A stretch of 64,000 nucleotides of DNA from Fasciola hepatica (GCA_948099385.1 CANUEZ040000002.1:1921001-1985000), one strand, 5' to 3'. Shown: positions 45,840 to 59,299, counted from the stretch's first letter. The notes: a model not told the origin generated them from the letters alone. Numbers and translations are program-made.

Positions 45840-47260
45840 CATGGATTTACCGCAGTTACCTACCATCCTACATAAACTGCTTGTTTTGTATGATAAAATG
45901 AGATGATTCGAAGGCAGAATAGTCTTCTCACTGGAATTATGGGACTGTTCAGAATGATGATAGTCGGCCAACAGGAACTGATAGGTTCTACAATAGGTCA
46001 GTTTTAGCGTTATTGTTTCCGGTCATCAAATAAACCCTCTCTTTTGGCATCTATTAGTGGCTTCTGTCACATCAAAATGATCAGACTCCGAAAATGCCTA
46101 TGCTGGCAGACTAAAACATTCGACAACAGCGCTCTTTTAATTTAAAACATCTTTCGAAGCAACCCTCCCCGGATGCATACCGGAAAAGAGAAGAACGGTA
46201 TACAGATGCTGCACGGATATTCTTACCGATAAATTTCGCTGCATCTTATCACGTGGATATGAAATTGATGATTGAAAAGTCTCATAAGTTACTGTCCGTG
46301 ATGCACTACCACTACCCTCAGTCCATTGTCACTGAAGTTATTTTTGTTCCCCTACACTTACTTACTGGATTCATCATCTCTCCCCTCCCCACTCTCTCTC
46401 CCATGCCTCCAAATAGAGAAATACTATTGTCCCCTACCCGATATCAACGAGTATCACCGTAGTTATCAAATTCCTATCTTTCCACCCGTTTTTTCCTCTC
46501 TCACACCATATCTCATAGACTTATCAATCGGACATATTCTCCATCCTTGGATTAGTCTACACTTTAAGTAGATTTTATGGAAACAGTTGTTGACTTAATT
46601 TGTTATGTTCACAATGAATTTGGACTATATTTTCCGGACTTACAGATGCACAAGAAAGTTATCTGTTGGAAGCATGGTATCCTCATTACAGAGGGAAAAA
46701 GCAAACCATACGAAGAGTATAATCTATTCATCAGATTCATAATAAGTTTGGTGATAGGCAGAGCGCCAATAATTGTAACGTCATCTACAAGAAATTAAAA
46801 TCTGAGTGATTTCATATCAATCTAAAAATATCAGTATTACAGTTAAATGAACGAACACAGAGAGGAAGAAACTGTAAGTTTGGTGTGGCACGCAATCCAG
46901 GGTAACACCTGGGCCACCTGGAATATCTGGTCTGGTCGTGTGCTGCTTATTTTCATTATTCAATCGCTCTGATCTCTTCAGGAATATCGAAGAACCCAAT
47001 CCTTCTCTCCATGGCTCAGTCCATCACTGATAATGACTATTTTTCCTCATGTCAGCTAATAGTTTTATATCCGTAAACGGACTTTAAACCACAGTGTTTT
47101 ACATAGTTCAAGGGCCTCGCGTCCTTGTTCATCAACCCTGGAAGGCTCTTGAACTACGGGAGATACGGTAGTTCCCATTGTCAATGAAGCGACAGATATA
47201 TGCGGATATAAATATGTACTGTGATATCAATGCAGTCTGCGAAGTCACCCACACAAGCCT
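45840..47260. other. No recognisable feature
   Basis: The 73-codon frame 46577-46798 has no family motif. Nothing else is supported. Confidence 0.35.
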
Positions 47261-47276
47261 GTTTTTCTAGGCCAGT

Positions 47277-47534
47277 TTACAAGGGCGTGCGAATCAAAGT
47301 GTAGTCCCTTTGAGAAGAAGACAGTTGATAGCTCAAAAACCGCAGCAGAGATAATTGTTTAGTTGGTTGACGCATTATGAAATGCATCGCTTTGTTGAGC
47401 GTAGAAGGCTTAAGTACTGGATTGCGCAACACTAATATGAAAGATTGGGTAAGATCAGCTCTGCGACCTGATGTGACTAGGCGTTGTGCAATCGAAGAAG
47501 CTGGTGATTTTATGCCTCTGTGTTTGTGACTCAA
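47277..47534 (-). pseudogene. Possible C-terminal fragment of a retrotransposon polyprotein
   Basis: The 85-codon minus frame includes SSIAQRLVTSGRRADLTQSF, then a LNKAMHFI-like segment. This loosely recalls the C-terminal block (AxHLxxSGHxxD...F followed by AEAxxI) seen in several trematode RT elements. The match is partial and could be chance. Confidence 0.3.
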
Positions 47535-47539
47535 GTGGA

Positions 47540-50450
47540 CTGCGTCATCAACTTTGTGTATGAGTCAAGCAGCGGCCCGTTTTACCAATTTAAAATGCCG
47601 CCGCAACTACAGATGAACGGATGGAAAACGTATGACGCCTTGGAATTAGCAAGGCTGTTTGAGTGATTTTGAAAAGACAATCCTTGGATGGTCTGAAGCA
47701 AACGGCGGCGAAGTTGCGTAATCTAACAGCGAAGCCAGCAAAAGGTTTGCACTCGCACACAGCGAGAATCGTAGAGAAAAATAGAGCAACAGTACGGGAA
47801 TTTCTTCGTTAACCAGAGTACTAATGCTCATCGCGTATGACCTGTGCAGTCAGGCATTGCAGTTTTACAGCATTGATTTCTGAATCCATTTGAATTAGTG
47901 CAACCGATTTTGGTCGAATGGAAAATCGTTTCACTGTTTTCAATAATTCTGTGAAATTCCAGTTGATGCATTCACTGTTCAACAAGAGTGATGAGAGATG
48001 GGGAGGAAAAAACCAACCCTGCCAACTAGGACCGTTGTAAGATTAAAAACTATTGGATTCGAAAAAAGACGAGCCGGAATGTGTTAGTAATTGGCTGCAC
48101 GAGTTCCCAATGCGACTGTATGCACGCCTTGGCAGGATCAGTTTCATGCAATGCGCATCAAATGACTGGAATCAGAGACAAAAGTGCGACAAAAAACCCA
48201 AACAGGAATACCGCTGAACGAACAGCTTTCAGCTACAGTCGTTGAATCACCATTGCATTTGGCAACTCAATATCATCCTCGGTGGACAGTGATGATGCCA
48301 CCTCGACCATAGTGACGGAGTGACACGCAAAGTTAACCGACCAGTGACTTGTAAAATATACTAAAATAAGCGAACACACTAAAATTCACAACCAGTTCAA
48401 AGTTGAGCACGGGTGTTTTATCAAAACTGTCTGTTTTTACACGGAAGAGACATAAAGCGACCTGTATTGTGAGGCAAATTAAAACCGTTCAGGTTGCTTT
48501 TTACGGTTAGCTCAGTTTTTTAGTTTGGAATGCCCAACAATATTCGTGATCATCTTCGTCGAGAAGCGAATTTCCAAAAACGCTGTCTTGAAATTCACCC
48601 CAAAGATTTTTGTGAGCATACTACATCGGGATTCTCACTCTCACTCCCCCCCCCTCTCTATTTCCTTCCCTCTCTCTGCCCCTCCCCCTCTCTCTCGTTC
48701 GATATATTGCAATACAGAAATGGGTCAGTGCACTCCGCGCGAAAACCTGTGCTGGTCATTGTTGATTTCGGCAGGGTTGACTTCACTGAATCGCCCCACG
48801 AAACTAAAACTGCTCCCCGTGATAACTCAACTGTTCCTCATGTCTGAGAATGAGGGTGTGGAAACCCAAAAAGGGCATATTCCACTTGTGAATGAACAGC
48901 CGGAATAGCAACAGTGTTTTGTATTGAAGTCTATTCCTGTGATCAAACCAGGCAAACTAGAGCTCATGGGGCCTTGGGTTCGAATCTTAGCATTATCGTT
49001 CCGCAAATTCCCAATTCGGTATCTTATACTCGACTGGGAACCCTTTTCTAGTTGGCCTAATACCGATAAAATGAACCAAGCGAATCTTATTCGTATCACC
49101 TACCAACCAGTTAATGAAGTTACCAACCTCAATAATACGAGAACTGAATCAGATTATATGAGGCTAACCGTTCTGTTGATTTGATCAAAGGACGTGTTGT
49201 CTGTGCTTGGTATCTTACAGAGCCCGGCGGTTTTTTCTTTTGGGGGGGGGGAGTGGGTGGGATGGAGTGGAGTGGAATACACTCACACGAGCATCAGCAA
49301 CTGTTATAAAAAGAGTTCGCCATCGTTTAACCACACACTTAATTCCACCTGGACGATAGCATCACAAAGTGATTCCTACTACGCAACGGATGGCCTTGTT
49401 TGGCCGTGCCGATTGTGCAGTTTGCGCTCGGTCAATCTTCCGGACTTGTTTGATTCTGCGTTAATAAACAGATTTCTTGCGTACTGTGTTTAGCTTTACT
49501 ACTCGATACAACAAAGGTGCGTAACCGTTGTCACCCGTTACCCTGAAAGACGTTGAGCATATGGATGACGTGACTTGAGGTTTAAAGCCAATGTAAGAAA
49601 AGCGCTAGTAATAGTGTGTAGTTAGCTGCTATTCCGGGCCAACCCGGAAAAACCCAATGATCACGCTATAGGCTCAAAGCGGTGTGCGTAACAAGTTACA
49701 GTCTCAGTGGGATATCGACCAGTGGCAGAAATGAGCATGAATCCTATGAAATTAGGGAAAACAACAGATCTATACACTGACTGTGTCCATATTTTCATAA
49801 CTCATAGATCGTTGTCAATTCGCAACGAACTAACTCTAAACTTATTTGAAATTTCCTAATAAATGACCGATTTAGAGTACAAAGGAGAGGAGGGGTTGCT
49901 ACAAGCCGGTTAAATAATACGTTTGATTGAGAAAATAGTAAACCAATGACTAAGAAAATGCAACTCGTGTACCACGAACCAGTCACGTAGTGAAATGAAT
50001 TCAATTTAACCAAGACAACAGAATGATTTTTGAGAAAGTTCATTGGCACAGTTCAGACAGACAGATCATCAACCGAAAATTCCGCGCATTGGGCTCATTG
50101 TTGTCTGGACCTGACTCAAATGTCCAGACCGTTTCAAACGTCTTAATGTTTCGCGTGCTCGTCTCCGGACTTGGTTCTGAATACTTCGGCGTTGCGGATT
50201 ACAACAATATACCCTCCTCTGAGTTCCTTGGTGATCTCAAAGAAATGCAACATGATAAGGAAAGACTGAACCGTTCACCAATGATAAGGTCTTGGTTTTT
50301 TATTCTCTGGTACCCAAAGTAGGAAGTTAGATCAGGTTACTTTGTTTGTGGAGAGCATTGCGCATTTATGCGGATAGATTTTCTGTGTTCAGTGCAACTA
50401 GGGCCTGTTAGCATTTAGAAAAAGGTCGAGGTTGTCAGTTCATTGATGCG
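47540..50450. other. Intron DNA with a CT-rich tract
   Basis: A CT-rich, partly homopurine-homopyrimidine tract lies at about 48626-48705 and a 10-base G run at 49242-49251. A B-box-like GGGTTCGAATCTT near 48978 lacks a supporting A box. No gene is supported. Confidence 0.4.
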
Positions 50451-50475
50451 ACAAAACGGCATGGAAACAACGAGT

Positions 50476-50536
50476 GGAGTGTGTGTGTGTGCGCGTGTGT
50501 GCGCGCGCGTGTGTGTGTGCGTGCGTGTGTGTGTGA
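50476..50536. repeat. (GT)n/(GC)n microsatellite
   Basis: Alternating purine-pyrimidine GT with GC blocks (GCGCGCGTGTGTG) forms a potential Z-DNA tract near the 5' side of the big intron. Confidence 0.95.
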
Positions 50537-51627
50537 TTTTAGCCCTTCTTGTTGGGGTCCACAAGACCTGCCTCTAGATCAATGAGAGGGCAGACAAACA
50601 GTTCAATTTAAAGTGCTTTATGCACCTAAACGAGGCTATTTAGCAGTTTCACTGTTTTGCAAAGAAGTCAATGAAAACGTGCGTTCGGCCAATCACGCAA
50701 GGAGATTACGCGGGTTGGTGAGGAATCGAACAAGATCAGCGAATACGGAAGATTTATAAGACGTCTCAAGGAGCAAACAGCCGTTTGTAATATGAGCCAG
50801 TAATAAATGATGATATGAACTAGCCGGGGTCGTTATGAAGACGGTGTGTTGTGGGCCAAAATTTTGCGAGAGAATGTTAAACGTGTCTTATCATGTTCAG
50901 CTGGATGGAGACTAATGTTTAGGGGACCAGACAATACTCTTAGAAAGAGAATAAAACAGAGTAACGCTGCACCAATTGTACCCGAATAGATTCCGCTGTA
51001 TTTTACCAGGTGCATATTACAGATTGTATGATGATAATCAGTACGATAGCGAAGCTAACACTGCCGGTGATGGGTTCACAAATCTTGAAGTATTTGACAA
51101 ACAACCCGGAGAATAATGAAGAAGAAGCATAGAGTTAGTTTGGAAGGATGCTTCGAAATACAGACCATCTACTTCGATGTAACGAGGGGCATAGTAAATT
51201 CAGTCATTCCAAGTAAAAGGTGTGTTGTCGTATTTTCTAGAAAACTGCCACAGTACGACCTGACCAGGTAAGACCACGGCTGACGGTTGAGCTGGCGTAC
51301 CTGAAAGAGGATGCTCGTTCCGGTCGTTTTTCGATAATGACTAAGTTCAAATTGAGTACTTGGATTCAGACTCTACGATTGTCTACATGTCTCTTCACCA
51401 CTTATGGCACAAACTATAAGATCATTTGTCATATTACTCTGATAGCAACTAAATCCAGGTCACTGACGCGTAAATTCGTACGAAGCAATTGTGAAATTAG
51501 CTGGTACGAGACTACTTGCCAAATAAATAAAAAAGTGTAATTACACAGAGGAAATCCTTCCACTTATCGTTCAAAAAGAACCCTATTTTAAGAGAAGAAA
51601 ATGTCAAATCACAACCGGATTACTTAC

Positions 51628-52757
51628 TGAATCCAGTAACTGGGCTTGATAATATCAGGTTCCAAATGATTCTCAAATTTACGCAACGAATCCACTTTGA
51701 ATTTACTGCTGATCACCGGGCCCAGACAGCATCGTTGAATATCCAGTCCCAATGGGATGCCCCACTCATCTAACTCTTTTTCCAACAATGGACCACAGAA
51801 TCCGGTCGGCAAATGAACCTCACCATAACGCAAATAATTGTGGATGAAACGAAACACACCAGGATCTCGTTCGAAAAAATATTCACGCTCATCCGGTAGC
51901 CACATGGCATCTTCCAGCATTTTGCTATACACGTACGGGTCTTTTTGGAGAGTGGTGTGAAACACGTGAAACTTCTCCCCACTTACATTGATCCGTACGA
52001 GGACCGGATTGGATTTTTGTTGTGGATAGGCCGGTCGTCCCAGATGATCCTCATTCATGAACACAGCTGGTTTACGTCGTCGTGTGAAGTACGTGGTTCG
52101 GCCGTTGGTTAATGTGTTTATGGTCGTGCAAGTCTCATCCCGTCCGTCGACTAAACCAGTCTCCACTGAAGATGACGAATTTAAACGTGGTGCTGAGGGT
52201 TCAGTGACAAATCGGGCTCGACAGTTCGTGTCAGGGTCATCGTCAATATTAGCATCACAGGTGATCGGATGTCCGATGTTAAATCGACCGCAACGACCCA
52301 CACAAGGTTTTGAATTGGTTATGGTCACAGCCGTGTGTTCGGTGGCTTTGTCCAATGACAATGCACGTGGTCTCTGTAATGGATGCATTGAATGAACTAG
52401 ATTGGATACCGGGTACCAGATACCTCCGTGTTTTACATTATCCGAGCATGCAGACAAATCCACTGGACAATGATGGTCCAAGTATATCATTCGGGGAGCC
52501 AGTGCGCTGGAAATGGTGTGCAATAGCCGCTGTGGACGGAAAACAGGTGGTGACCGACGCCCGGGCCTTTCGACGACGTCATTGTGTTTTTGCTGCTGTT
52601 GTTGATAATGATGATATTGTTGACGATGTTGATGGTACGGTGGTGAAGTGGATCGACACCGGAAACGTGGCCGACGTTTATGTCCAAATTCGTGTGGGAC
52701 TGATTGTTTTATTCCGAGGTTCGTGATTTCTACGGCCTCGAATCCTTTGTTCTCCAT
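51628..52757 (-). CDS. Voltage-gated K+ channel, Shaw/Kv3-like: first coding exon (N-terminus and T1)
   Basis: This exon encodes residues 1-376 plus two bases. The ATG at 52757 sits in a good Kozak context (ACAATGG), and an in-frame TGA lies 18 bases upstream, so this start is favoured. Residues 1-250 are poorly conserved, with a His/Gln-rich stretch (41-59). Residues 252-345 are the T1 (BTB-like) tetramerisation domain that sets subunit compatibility. Shaw/Kv3 hallmarks are RDPGVFRFIHNYLRYGEVH, CGPLLEKELDEWGI and a terminal CC. The T1 zinc motif is H315-x5-C321-x21-C343-C344, one residue longer than the usual x20 spacing. The exon ends at a GTAAGTA donor (51627-51621); reading on would give Gln then stop. 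Joined to 6058-7468 it gives an 846-residue subunit. The disordered N-terminus is long for the family. Confidence 0.93.
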
Positions 52758-53300
52758 TGTTTCCAGGTATGATCACAAACAAGTATGCTCGTACAGGCAT
52801 ATAGGGATAATCTGTAGCGGACCAAGACTGGATCGGAGCAAATTTGCTGTGTCTGACTTTGACGCTACGTTGGCTAGGCTTACTCGTTCTGTCTGAGTCA
52901 GTCTCGGGTTGTCCAGGCGACGCCAACAGACAGATCGCTCTCGTTCTTGCAAACGGACGACTCGCAGTTGTGCAGCAATCAGATGCGTGAGAGATACGAA
53001 CGGATCGGGAGAGCGCCGTTGTACTCATACACCGTGTTTTCGATAGAACCACACGATCTGTTTACAGTACATCCAAATGCATTATAAATATGCCGTGGTG
53101 CCTAAGGCCCCACGTACGTGCGTCGGTGAGTGCATGCGTGCGTGTATGTGTGTGCGTGCATGCGTTCGTTCATATGCGTATCGAGCGTAATTGCGCTCAT
53201 CCGTGGGTTTGAATGTGTATGTGCTGGGGCGTATGTGCACCCGTGTGTGCTTGAGTATGTAAACCGTGCCTAAGCCAGGCACGTCCATATGCTCATTTAA
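52758..53300 (-). promoter_or_regulatory. 5' flank / probable 5' UTR of the Kv channel gene
   Basis: This lies upstream of the start codon on the minus strand. It includes a GT/GC-rich cryptic repeat at about 53108-53260 (TGCGTGCGTGTATGTGTG). No TATA box or clear splice-leader acceptor was recognised. Assignment is by position only. Confidence 0.35.
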
Positions 53301-54340
53301 AGGTCAATGAAAGCTGGGGTTTTCCAAAGGAGCACGGACTGCGTGCGTGCATGTACAGGTATCTGTGCGGGCATGAAAATGGGCCCCGTCACGCATACTC
53401 CTATCTCACGCAGACGACGCCAGTTTCTTGCGGTCACCAGAAAAGGGGATCCACTTCAAAGGATTGCACAACGCACGTATCAGAGGCGTTTTTGCGCCAT
53501 CACTGTTAGCGTTCACGCTTTCTGCTTTTCCACGTTTGTTCGGAAATCTCTTTTACTCTTGGTCCTGGTTCTGAAGTGCGCGCTTCCTTGTCATTACTTT
53601 AATCGCACACCCTCTCAAACCCCTCTCTGATTCTGGCAGTAAGGATCATCCATACCCAACGCTTCAGATAGGCAGGTAGAGTCGAAAGGTATTGAAGTAT
53701 CGAGCAGTTGTAACCTGTTGGAGAATTATATAATGGCAACGCTGTGCATACCACTGAACGCCCGTTTGAGCGGTTTCATCTGCCTTGCCAGTTATCATCT
53801 GGTGGTGCTTGTCCACCGAATGGCAGCTGACAGTTGGATGGTTGAAGTCGGTAAGCATGTAGAATTGTGACTCCCTGCCGACCCAGCACGTTGACTGCAG
53901 ACCTGGCCCTCAAGGCTTTCTTCCGAAAAGTAGACATTGAGTAATTGGATCGATAAGTCGTATGAAAGATGGTGCAAGTAGAAGCACACGGACTGTTGTT
54001 GCACACGATTTCTCTTCGTTTCTGTGTCAGTATTTGCGGACTGAGAACAGGTATTTTATTTCCGTCACGCTGTGGGCCAGTGAGACCAAAATTCCCGTTC
54101 ACTGTTGCCAGAAATTATCCCATTTTAAGGAGACATTTTTTATCAAACAGACTGATCACAGTGCTGATTTGCAAATAACTCTAACCGAGGATTCCAGCGA
54201 GTTGGTGTGAATCGGGGATGGTAGCATTCTACGAGAAAGGTGAGAGGTCCTCCGGTAAGAATCATAAGGAAATAACTCCGGTTAGCACCACATCCAAGTT
54301 GTTCGGTGGTTTTACACGGCACCGCTTATTTAACGCTTGC
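53300..54340. other. No recognisable feature
   Basis: Overlapping open frames at 53664-54210 occur on both strands without motifs. Nothing could be assigned. Confidence 0.35.
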
Positions 54341-54349
54341 GACCAGTGT

Positions 54350-55350
54350 TCGCTCAAGAATCAAGCTGAGTCTAGAACTGCCTGAGGTTGTGCTGATCAC
54401 ATCCTTACGCCTCGACAAATTTTAAAAAATAGGCACACCTTCCAAGTGCCAGGGCTTGAGAAAACCTCCCTGAAGCCAAGCTACTAATCGGGGTGAACGC
54501 GCCTAACTGGGCCAACTAATCACACGTATGCACCCACACATGTAGCTGAACCAGCCATGTGAACATTGGAGAAAATGGACCCATCCAGCTAAAAGGAAAA
54601 ACTCAATCAGCCACGCCCCACGAAGCAACAATCCTACTGGATGGACTCGTTCTAGACTGTTCTAGTTCCCGTATAAATAGCCTTTCTTTCATTCCAGCGC
54701 AGTCATTTAGCGCGCTATACCTTTATCCTCTGATACGCGTTATCGAACTGGTACGATAGGAGCTGCAAAGGCGCTCGAGGGCTCAGGCCGTTTGTAGAAA
54801 AAACTTCAGAAGAGAAACGTGAAGGACCTTAACACCGTAGCCCCCTCCCCCCCCAACCCTGTTTTTCCTGAGCCAAAAGCACTCTTTTACTCAGTCGATC
54901 GCACAGTTCTCTGGCGCCACCTTTTGTTCAAAGGTGAACACGTTCTTCTTCACGGATCATGAACTTGACCATGGCGGGTGAAGTATGTAGGAAGACTGTC
55001 TGGATGCGAACACCGGTGTCTTCGTAAAATTGTTAGAATCTGGTTGAAACACCGTATCAGCAATGCTGAGGTTAAGGGCAGAGTATGAAGCACAGGGAGC
55101 TAATCATTAGTAGAAACACTAAAGGACATCAGGCTAAGGTGGCTGGGGCATATAACGAGCATGACCCCAGATAGGATTCCTCGGCGCACGTTGCTTTCTG
55201 GGGTGGTTAATAGTTGGGAGATGAGTAAGCGTAGCCAGTTCATGATGCAGAAGAAAGGTACTGAATGCCCAATCAGTGGACTTGGCCATGCAATACGTGT
55301 TAGGCTTCCTGAGTAAATTCCAAGAGATTCCCTCATCCTGTTGTTGAATA
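54350..55350 (+). pseudogene. LINE-A RT and C-terminal fossil split by an LTR-like repeat
   Basis: The left piece (54350-54470) corresponds to the RT region before motif A (GAATCAAGC, then CTTACGCCTCGACAAATTTT and CACACCTTCCAAGTG). The right piece begins at motif A (KALFYSVDRTVLWRHLLFKG, 54883 on). It continues with KHRISNAEVKGRV near 55055, IRLRWLGHITSMTPDRIPRR near 55130 and ISGLGHAIRVRLPE near 55275. The middle of the RT, including motif C, is missing from the right piece. Insertion of the repeat at about 54480-54780 separates the two. Confidence 0.75.
54480..54780 (+). repeat. LTR-like dispersed repeat, copy 1
   Basis: Shared landmarks with 58990-59290 are GTGAACATTGGA, a GCCACGCCCCAC versus TGGCCCCAC segment, ATCCTACTGGA versus ATCCTGCTGGA, and a 3' end ACTGGTACGATAGGAG versus ACTGGTACGACAGGAG. 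A TATA-like GTATAAATAG at 54671-54680 is followed by CTTTCATTCC, as in an LTR promoter. Boundaries are approximate, and no target-site duplication was verified. Confidence 0.6.
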
Positions 55351-58300
55351 CGTTATAGGATAAGGCTAAGTGTCGCTGCTGACTTCACAAAACTTTGTTT
55401 ATTGATCTGATGCTATTGCTTGCTCCTCTACTTTTGGCTCTCGCTGAGAGCTGGCAATCAAAAGCCGGTGCACCCAATACGTGGTTCATAGTTATTTGAA
55501 TTGAACTGAAGATTCGGAACCCATGACAGGCTTTCTAATGCCGGGTGGATTTTATCAGCACAAAATGCGTCCAATGGGTTTTGGTAGCGCCTCAAGTGCG
55601 TCGCGTACTTTTAGGATGGCTCTCAGGGGTGGATTATAACGCGTTCGGACATAGATCGTCACGACCTTCTTTACCGGTGTAAGTGTTAGTGCTTTCTTAT
55701 GCCCTTACTTAGCTCCGGTTCACCGAGTTTTCTGTCTGTTTTTTTGCAGATCTTGCACCTGAAACCCCCTAGATGAATCCTACGTCCAACATATTATAGT
55801 ATGGCCTGTGTCGATGCTATGTGCATTTCTGGCCTTTCGTAGGAAGACCACAATCACCATTTGGCTTTACTCGATGGGAGCTCTGAAATGGGTGAACTTT
55901 TAGCTACATTATCGTACTTATCAGTTAGCAGAGGAATTCGTTGAACAGGGTTCTACTTTACTAAGGAGAAAAAAGAAGGATGTGTAATTAAAAAGTGGTT
56001 TATGGAAGCTACAAGAAATGTAGTTCACACGTCCCGCAGACACCTCGGTGTAATGACCTGAGAGAGCCATTTGAAGTGTAACGTGATGGGCCGTGGGTCA
56101 GCAAACCCGAGAAGTTGGAAAAATAGACGAATAAACTATGGTGAAGTCGAGCATAGTGTTAAAGATACAACATACAGTAGAGAAGTTGACCGGAGGTGGT
56201 CAAAAACCGTCATCGTGGAGGGCTCTCAACCTTTCCGTCCCAGGTTCGAGTCTTGCTTTCGCCGCCGGCCAGTTCTCTCAGTTGTCAGCCTCTAGCTGGC
56301 AGCATTCCCCTTCATGAAATGCTTTACCAATATCACATGACAAGAGGAAATGAAGAGAATAGAGAAAAAAATTACTGCGGAAGAACTAGGTGGCAAGCAA
56401 AGTACTTACTGTTTCCCTCTCGTTTACTCATTTTCACTTTTCCAGTTCGTAACATTGTTTGCAAACAGTTAACGGACTGGTAAGCTGCTTGGCTTTCGTG
56501 CCACTGATAATAATTCTGAGAAACGTTAATTAACGTCTCCCGATGTATAGAAATAATCCTTATCCGTCGTCATCGCAACTTGGAAATTGGACAGCATCAA
56601 ACGCGGCCAGTAAAAAGTCGATTTTTTTGGTATTTCTGAGTCAAGTCTTGATATGAAAGTCACGTCGATTCCTCAAGATTTTTCCACTCGGGGGTGCACA
56701 TTGAGCACAGTAGACAGGACAATTAGAGTATATGTCAAGAACCTATCCACCGGATGGAATGCAAAGTGACTGTTTCTGCTACAGAGCCGCTATTCCCATG
56801 TAGCATGTGGTGGTAAAGTTCATAGTTCCTAAATCTGTACTATCTTCGTTACTATTACTATTTCTAATGAAACTTCACCTACCTACACTACTGCCGATAG
56901 AGAGGCTGTTGAAAAGTCCGTGCTAAAGAAATCTCACATTCTCCTGATTTCCTTTCTAACAAGAAAAAATATGTACGACCATTTGCTTTTCACCTGGAAA
57001 GACCCATAAATTGGACTCGTTCTCATCGTAGTTTCACACATTTCATCTCTTCGCCTCTTCAGCGGGCACACTGTGAACAAATAATCTTGCCGTCGGTTAA
57101 CCTGTTATAGTTCGCTACCACTGGAACCATCTGAACATTTTTCAAAATCTGTCCAACCCTAAAAATAAAGACTTTTATACGTTGGGCAAAAACGACGGTT
57201 GCTCCATATTGTGACACTGACAATTTCCCATAGATTGATTATTCGTGTGACTCTAACTGCTGGTCTATAATAATTTATAATAATTTATACCCGTCCACGT
57301 CAAATCTCCTTGATTCAAATACTTACTTTCAATAGATATCGATCGCGTTTTAATAACTCGACCGGCGTGAAAACTTTCAGTGTGCTGCGGGATCAGTAAA
57401 TCGTGTGCGGAGTTTGGAATTCAGTACCATCCTGATCATACTACTTGAAAGCGGACACAATATGTTACAAAGGCGAGAAAACCCTGCTTTCTCCGGGTTG
57501 AACTCCCGAGAGGAAAGGCGGAAGTCATCTAACCACAAGCGTGAGTTTACCCCGCAGAAAAAGGAAACAACCTTAGTAACAATAAATTCGGAAACACATC
57601 TGCTAGAATTGATCCAGAAACATTGTACGCAACAAAACCGCAGGTTTCGGATTTGGCTGAAATCGGTCTGCTGCATAGGGTTGAAAACAGAACACGTGAC
57701 TCTCTACCACATCTTTTCCACCACTACTAATCCATGCAAAACCTTGCATATTAACTGAACGATAAGTCACCTATGTGTATTCATACCTCTCGAGAAACAT
57801 CATTAAAAAATGATTTCCAGATTGTTTAATCCATGCGAGATGATAGCAACGCCGAAGCTAGACAGAGAAAAGGAGATCTCGATGTAAACCTGCTTTTGCA
57901 TGCCCACAGTTAGACTCCTTCGGTATAAACTATACTCCGAGGCATGCTGCAGTTGATAGATTGGTTGAGATAAGTCCATAATTGGTCTAAAAGGTATGAA
58001 AAACTCAACTAGTGTATCTATCCTGATGAAACATGTTAAGCTTCTGAGTTAGGCTTCACGAGGTTCGTTTACCCGGTGACAGAAGACACCAGTGACATGA
58101 CTAGCTGCTGCGGTCATTAGGTTAGGTGCGTTGGAATTCTCTATCTATACGATGATGAGTCATATTTTAGACGATTTTCACTCATAACTTTCTTTTCTGC
58201 CCACAACAGTCTAACGTGTACTTCCGTAATGCGAGTGGATGTTCCCCTAAAAAGAGACTACTGAGGCACCACAACAGTGATTCGCTGATGGTTCTATGTG

Positions 58301-58980
58301 AGTTCTCGGGGATGTTTGCGACTGACCCATACGGTGCTGTCAGCGAATCACGGTTGGGGGTTCGTTAGTGGACTCCTCTAACAGGACCATCCAATCACAC
58401 ACCAGATGCGCCAAGTAGATTGCTGTGGAGAGATACAAGTATTAGAAGGAATGGATAGACAGAGGAATATTCGATGAGCGGCAATAACGGCAGAAGCGAG
58501 AAAATCCGCCCGCCTATTTGTAGATACTACTTAGATCAACTCTTTTGCGCCTGTTGATTCCTTTTGCTTCGAATAATTTCACTTCTGATTCGATCAGGCA
58601 GTGACGAGCCGTAGCCAAAACCGAAATCAGAATGGAGGAATACGAGGTTTATTGTGGAAAGAACTGAACTGACCGACAAGATTTCCAAAACGATAATGAT
58701 ATCGATTCTAACCTCAGTGTTTTAGCTTTTCTTTGAAATTATAACAAGTTGGTGTTTCTTCGGTTCAATCTCAGTGGTGACTATCCGTCTTCAAGTGTAT
58801 TTAAAAATAACTTGTGCGAACAATCAGGATCATCTGATCATTTGACACCTCCCAACCACGAACTAGACAGAAATCAGCTTATCAGATTTATTTTTGGGCA
58901 AGTTCATACGCATTTCCGATCTACGTACAGTTCCCGATGATGTACGTGTCTGGAGACAGCGATAAGGCCTTAATGAACAG
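55350..58980. other. No recognisable gene; one possible SINE head
   Basis: Near 56200-56270 a B-box-like CAGGTTCGAGTCTTG follows TCATCGTGGAGGGCTCTC, possibly a degraded tRNA-like head. The 117-codon frame at 57405-57758 shows no family motif. No retroviral-type protease, RT or integrase motif was seen between the two LTR-like repeats. Confidence 0.35.
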
Positions 58981-58989
58981 ATAAAAAAG

Positions 58990-59290
58990 TGATTTCCGAA
59001 ATCATCTGAACCTGGCAAATTGGGTCGTCCAATCAACACGCCTCCACCCGCTCACGTGACTGAACCGGCCGCGTGAACATTGGAAAAACGGTCCAACCTG
59101 TCTAGAAAAATCTTAACCAGTGTGGCCCCACAAGTTAAACATCCTGCTGGAAGGGAGCATTTGAAACTACCATATAGTCATTTTAAAAAGTTTTTTGTAC
59201 TTTTATTCCAATACACTGTTATCTGATGTGCTGTGCTATCACCAAATGATTTACGTTAGCGGACTGGTACGACAGGAGTCGCAACGTGGA
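58990..59290 (+). repeat. LTR-like dispersed repeat, copy 2
   Basis: Same family and orientation as 54480-54780, well diverged. Landmarks are CACGTGACTGAACCGGCCGC, GTGAACATTGGA and the 3' GGACTGGTACGACAGGAG. The 59281-59450 continuation (CGCAACGTGGAG on) differs from copy 1, so the shared unit ends near 59285. Confidence 0.6.
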
Positions 59291-59299
59291 GAAATTGCA

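Noticed and set aside
51621..51627. TAA at the end of the T1 exon as a true stop making a T1-only protein
   Set aside because: The stop lies inside a consensus donor GTAAGTA; splicing removes it.
52057..52726. Plus-strand ORFs opposite the T1 exon
   Set aside because: They are antisense shadows of the conserved channel coding exon.
54480..59290. A complete LTR retrotransposon between the two LTR-like repeats
   Set aside because: The copies have diverged strongly, and no protease, RT, RNase H or integrase motif was seen between them other than LINE-A fossils.
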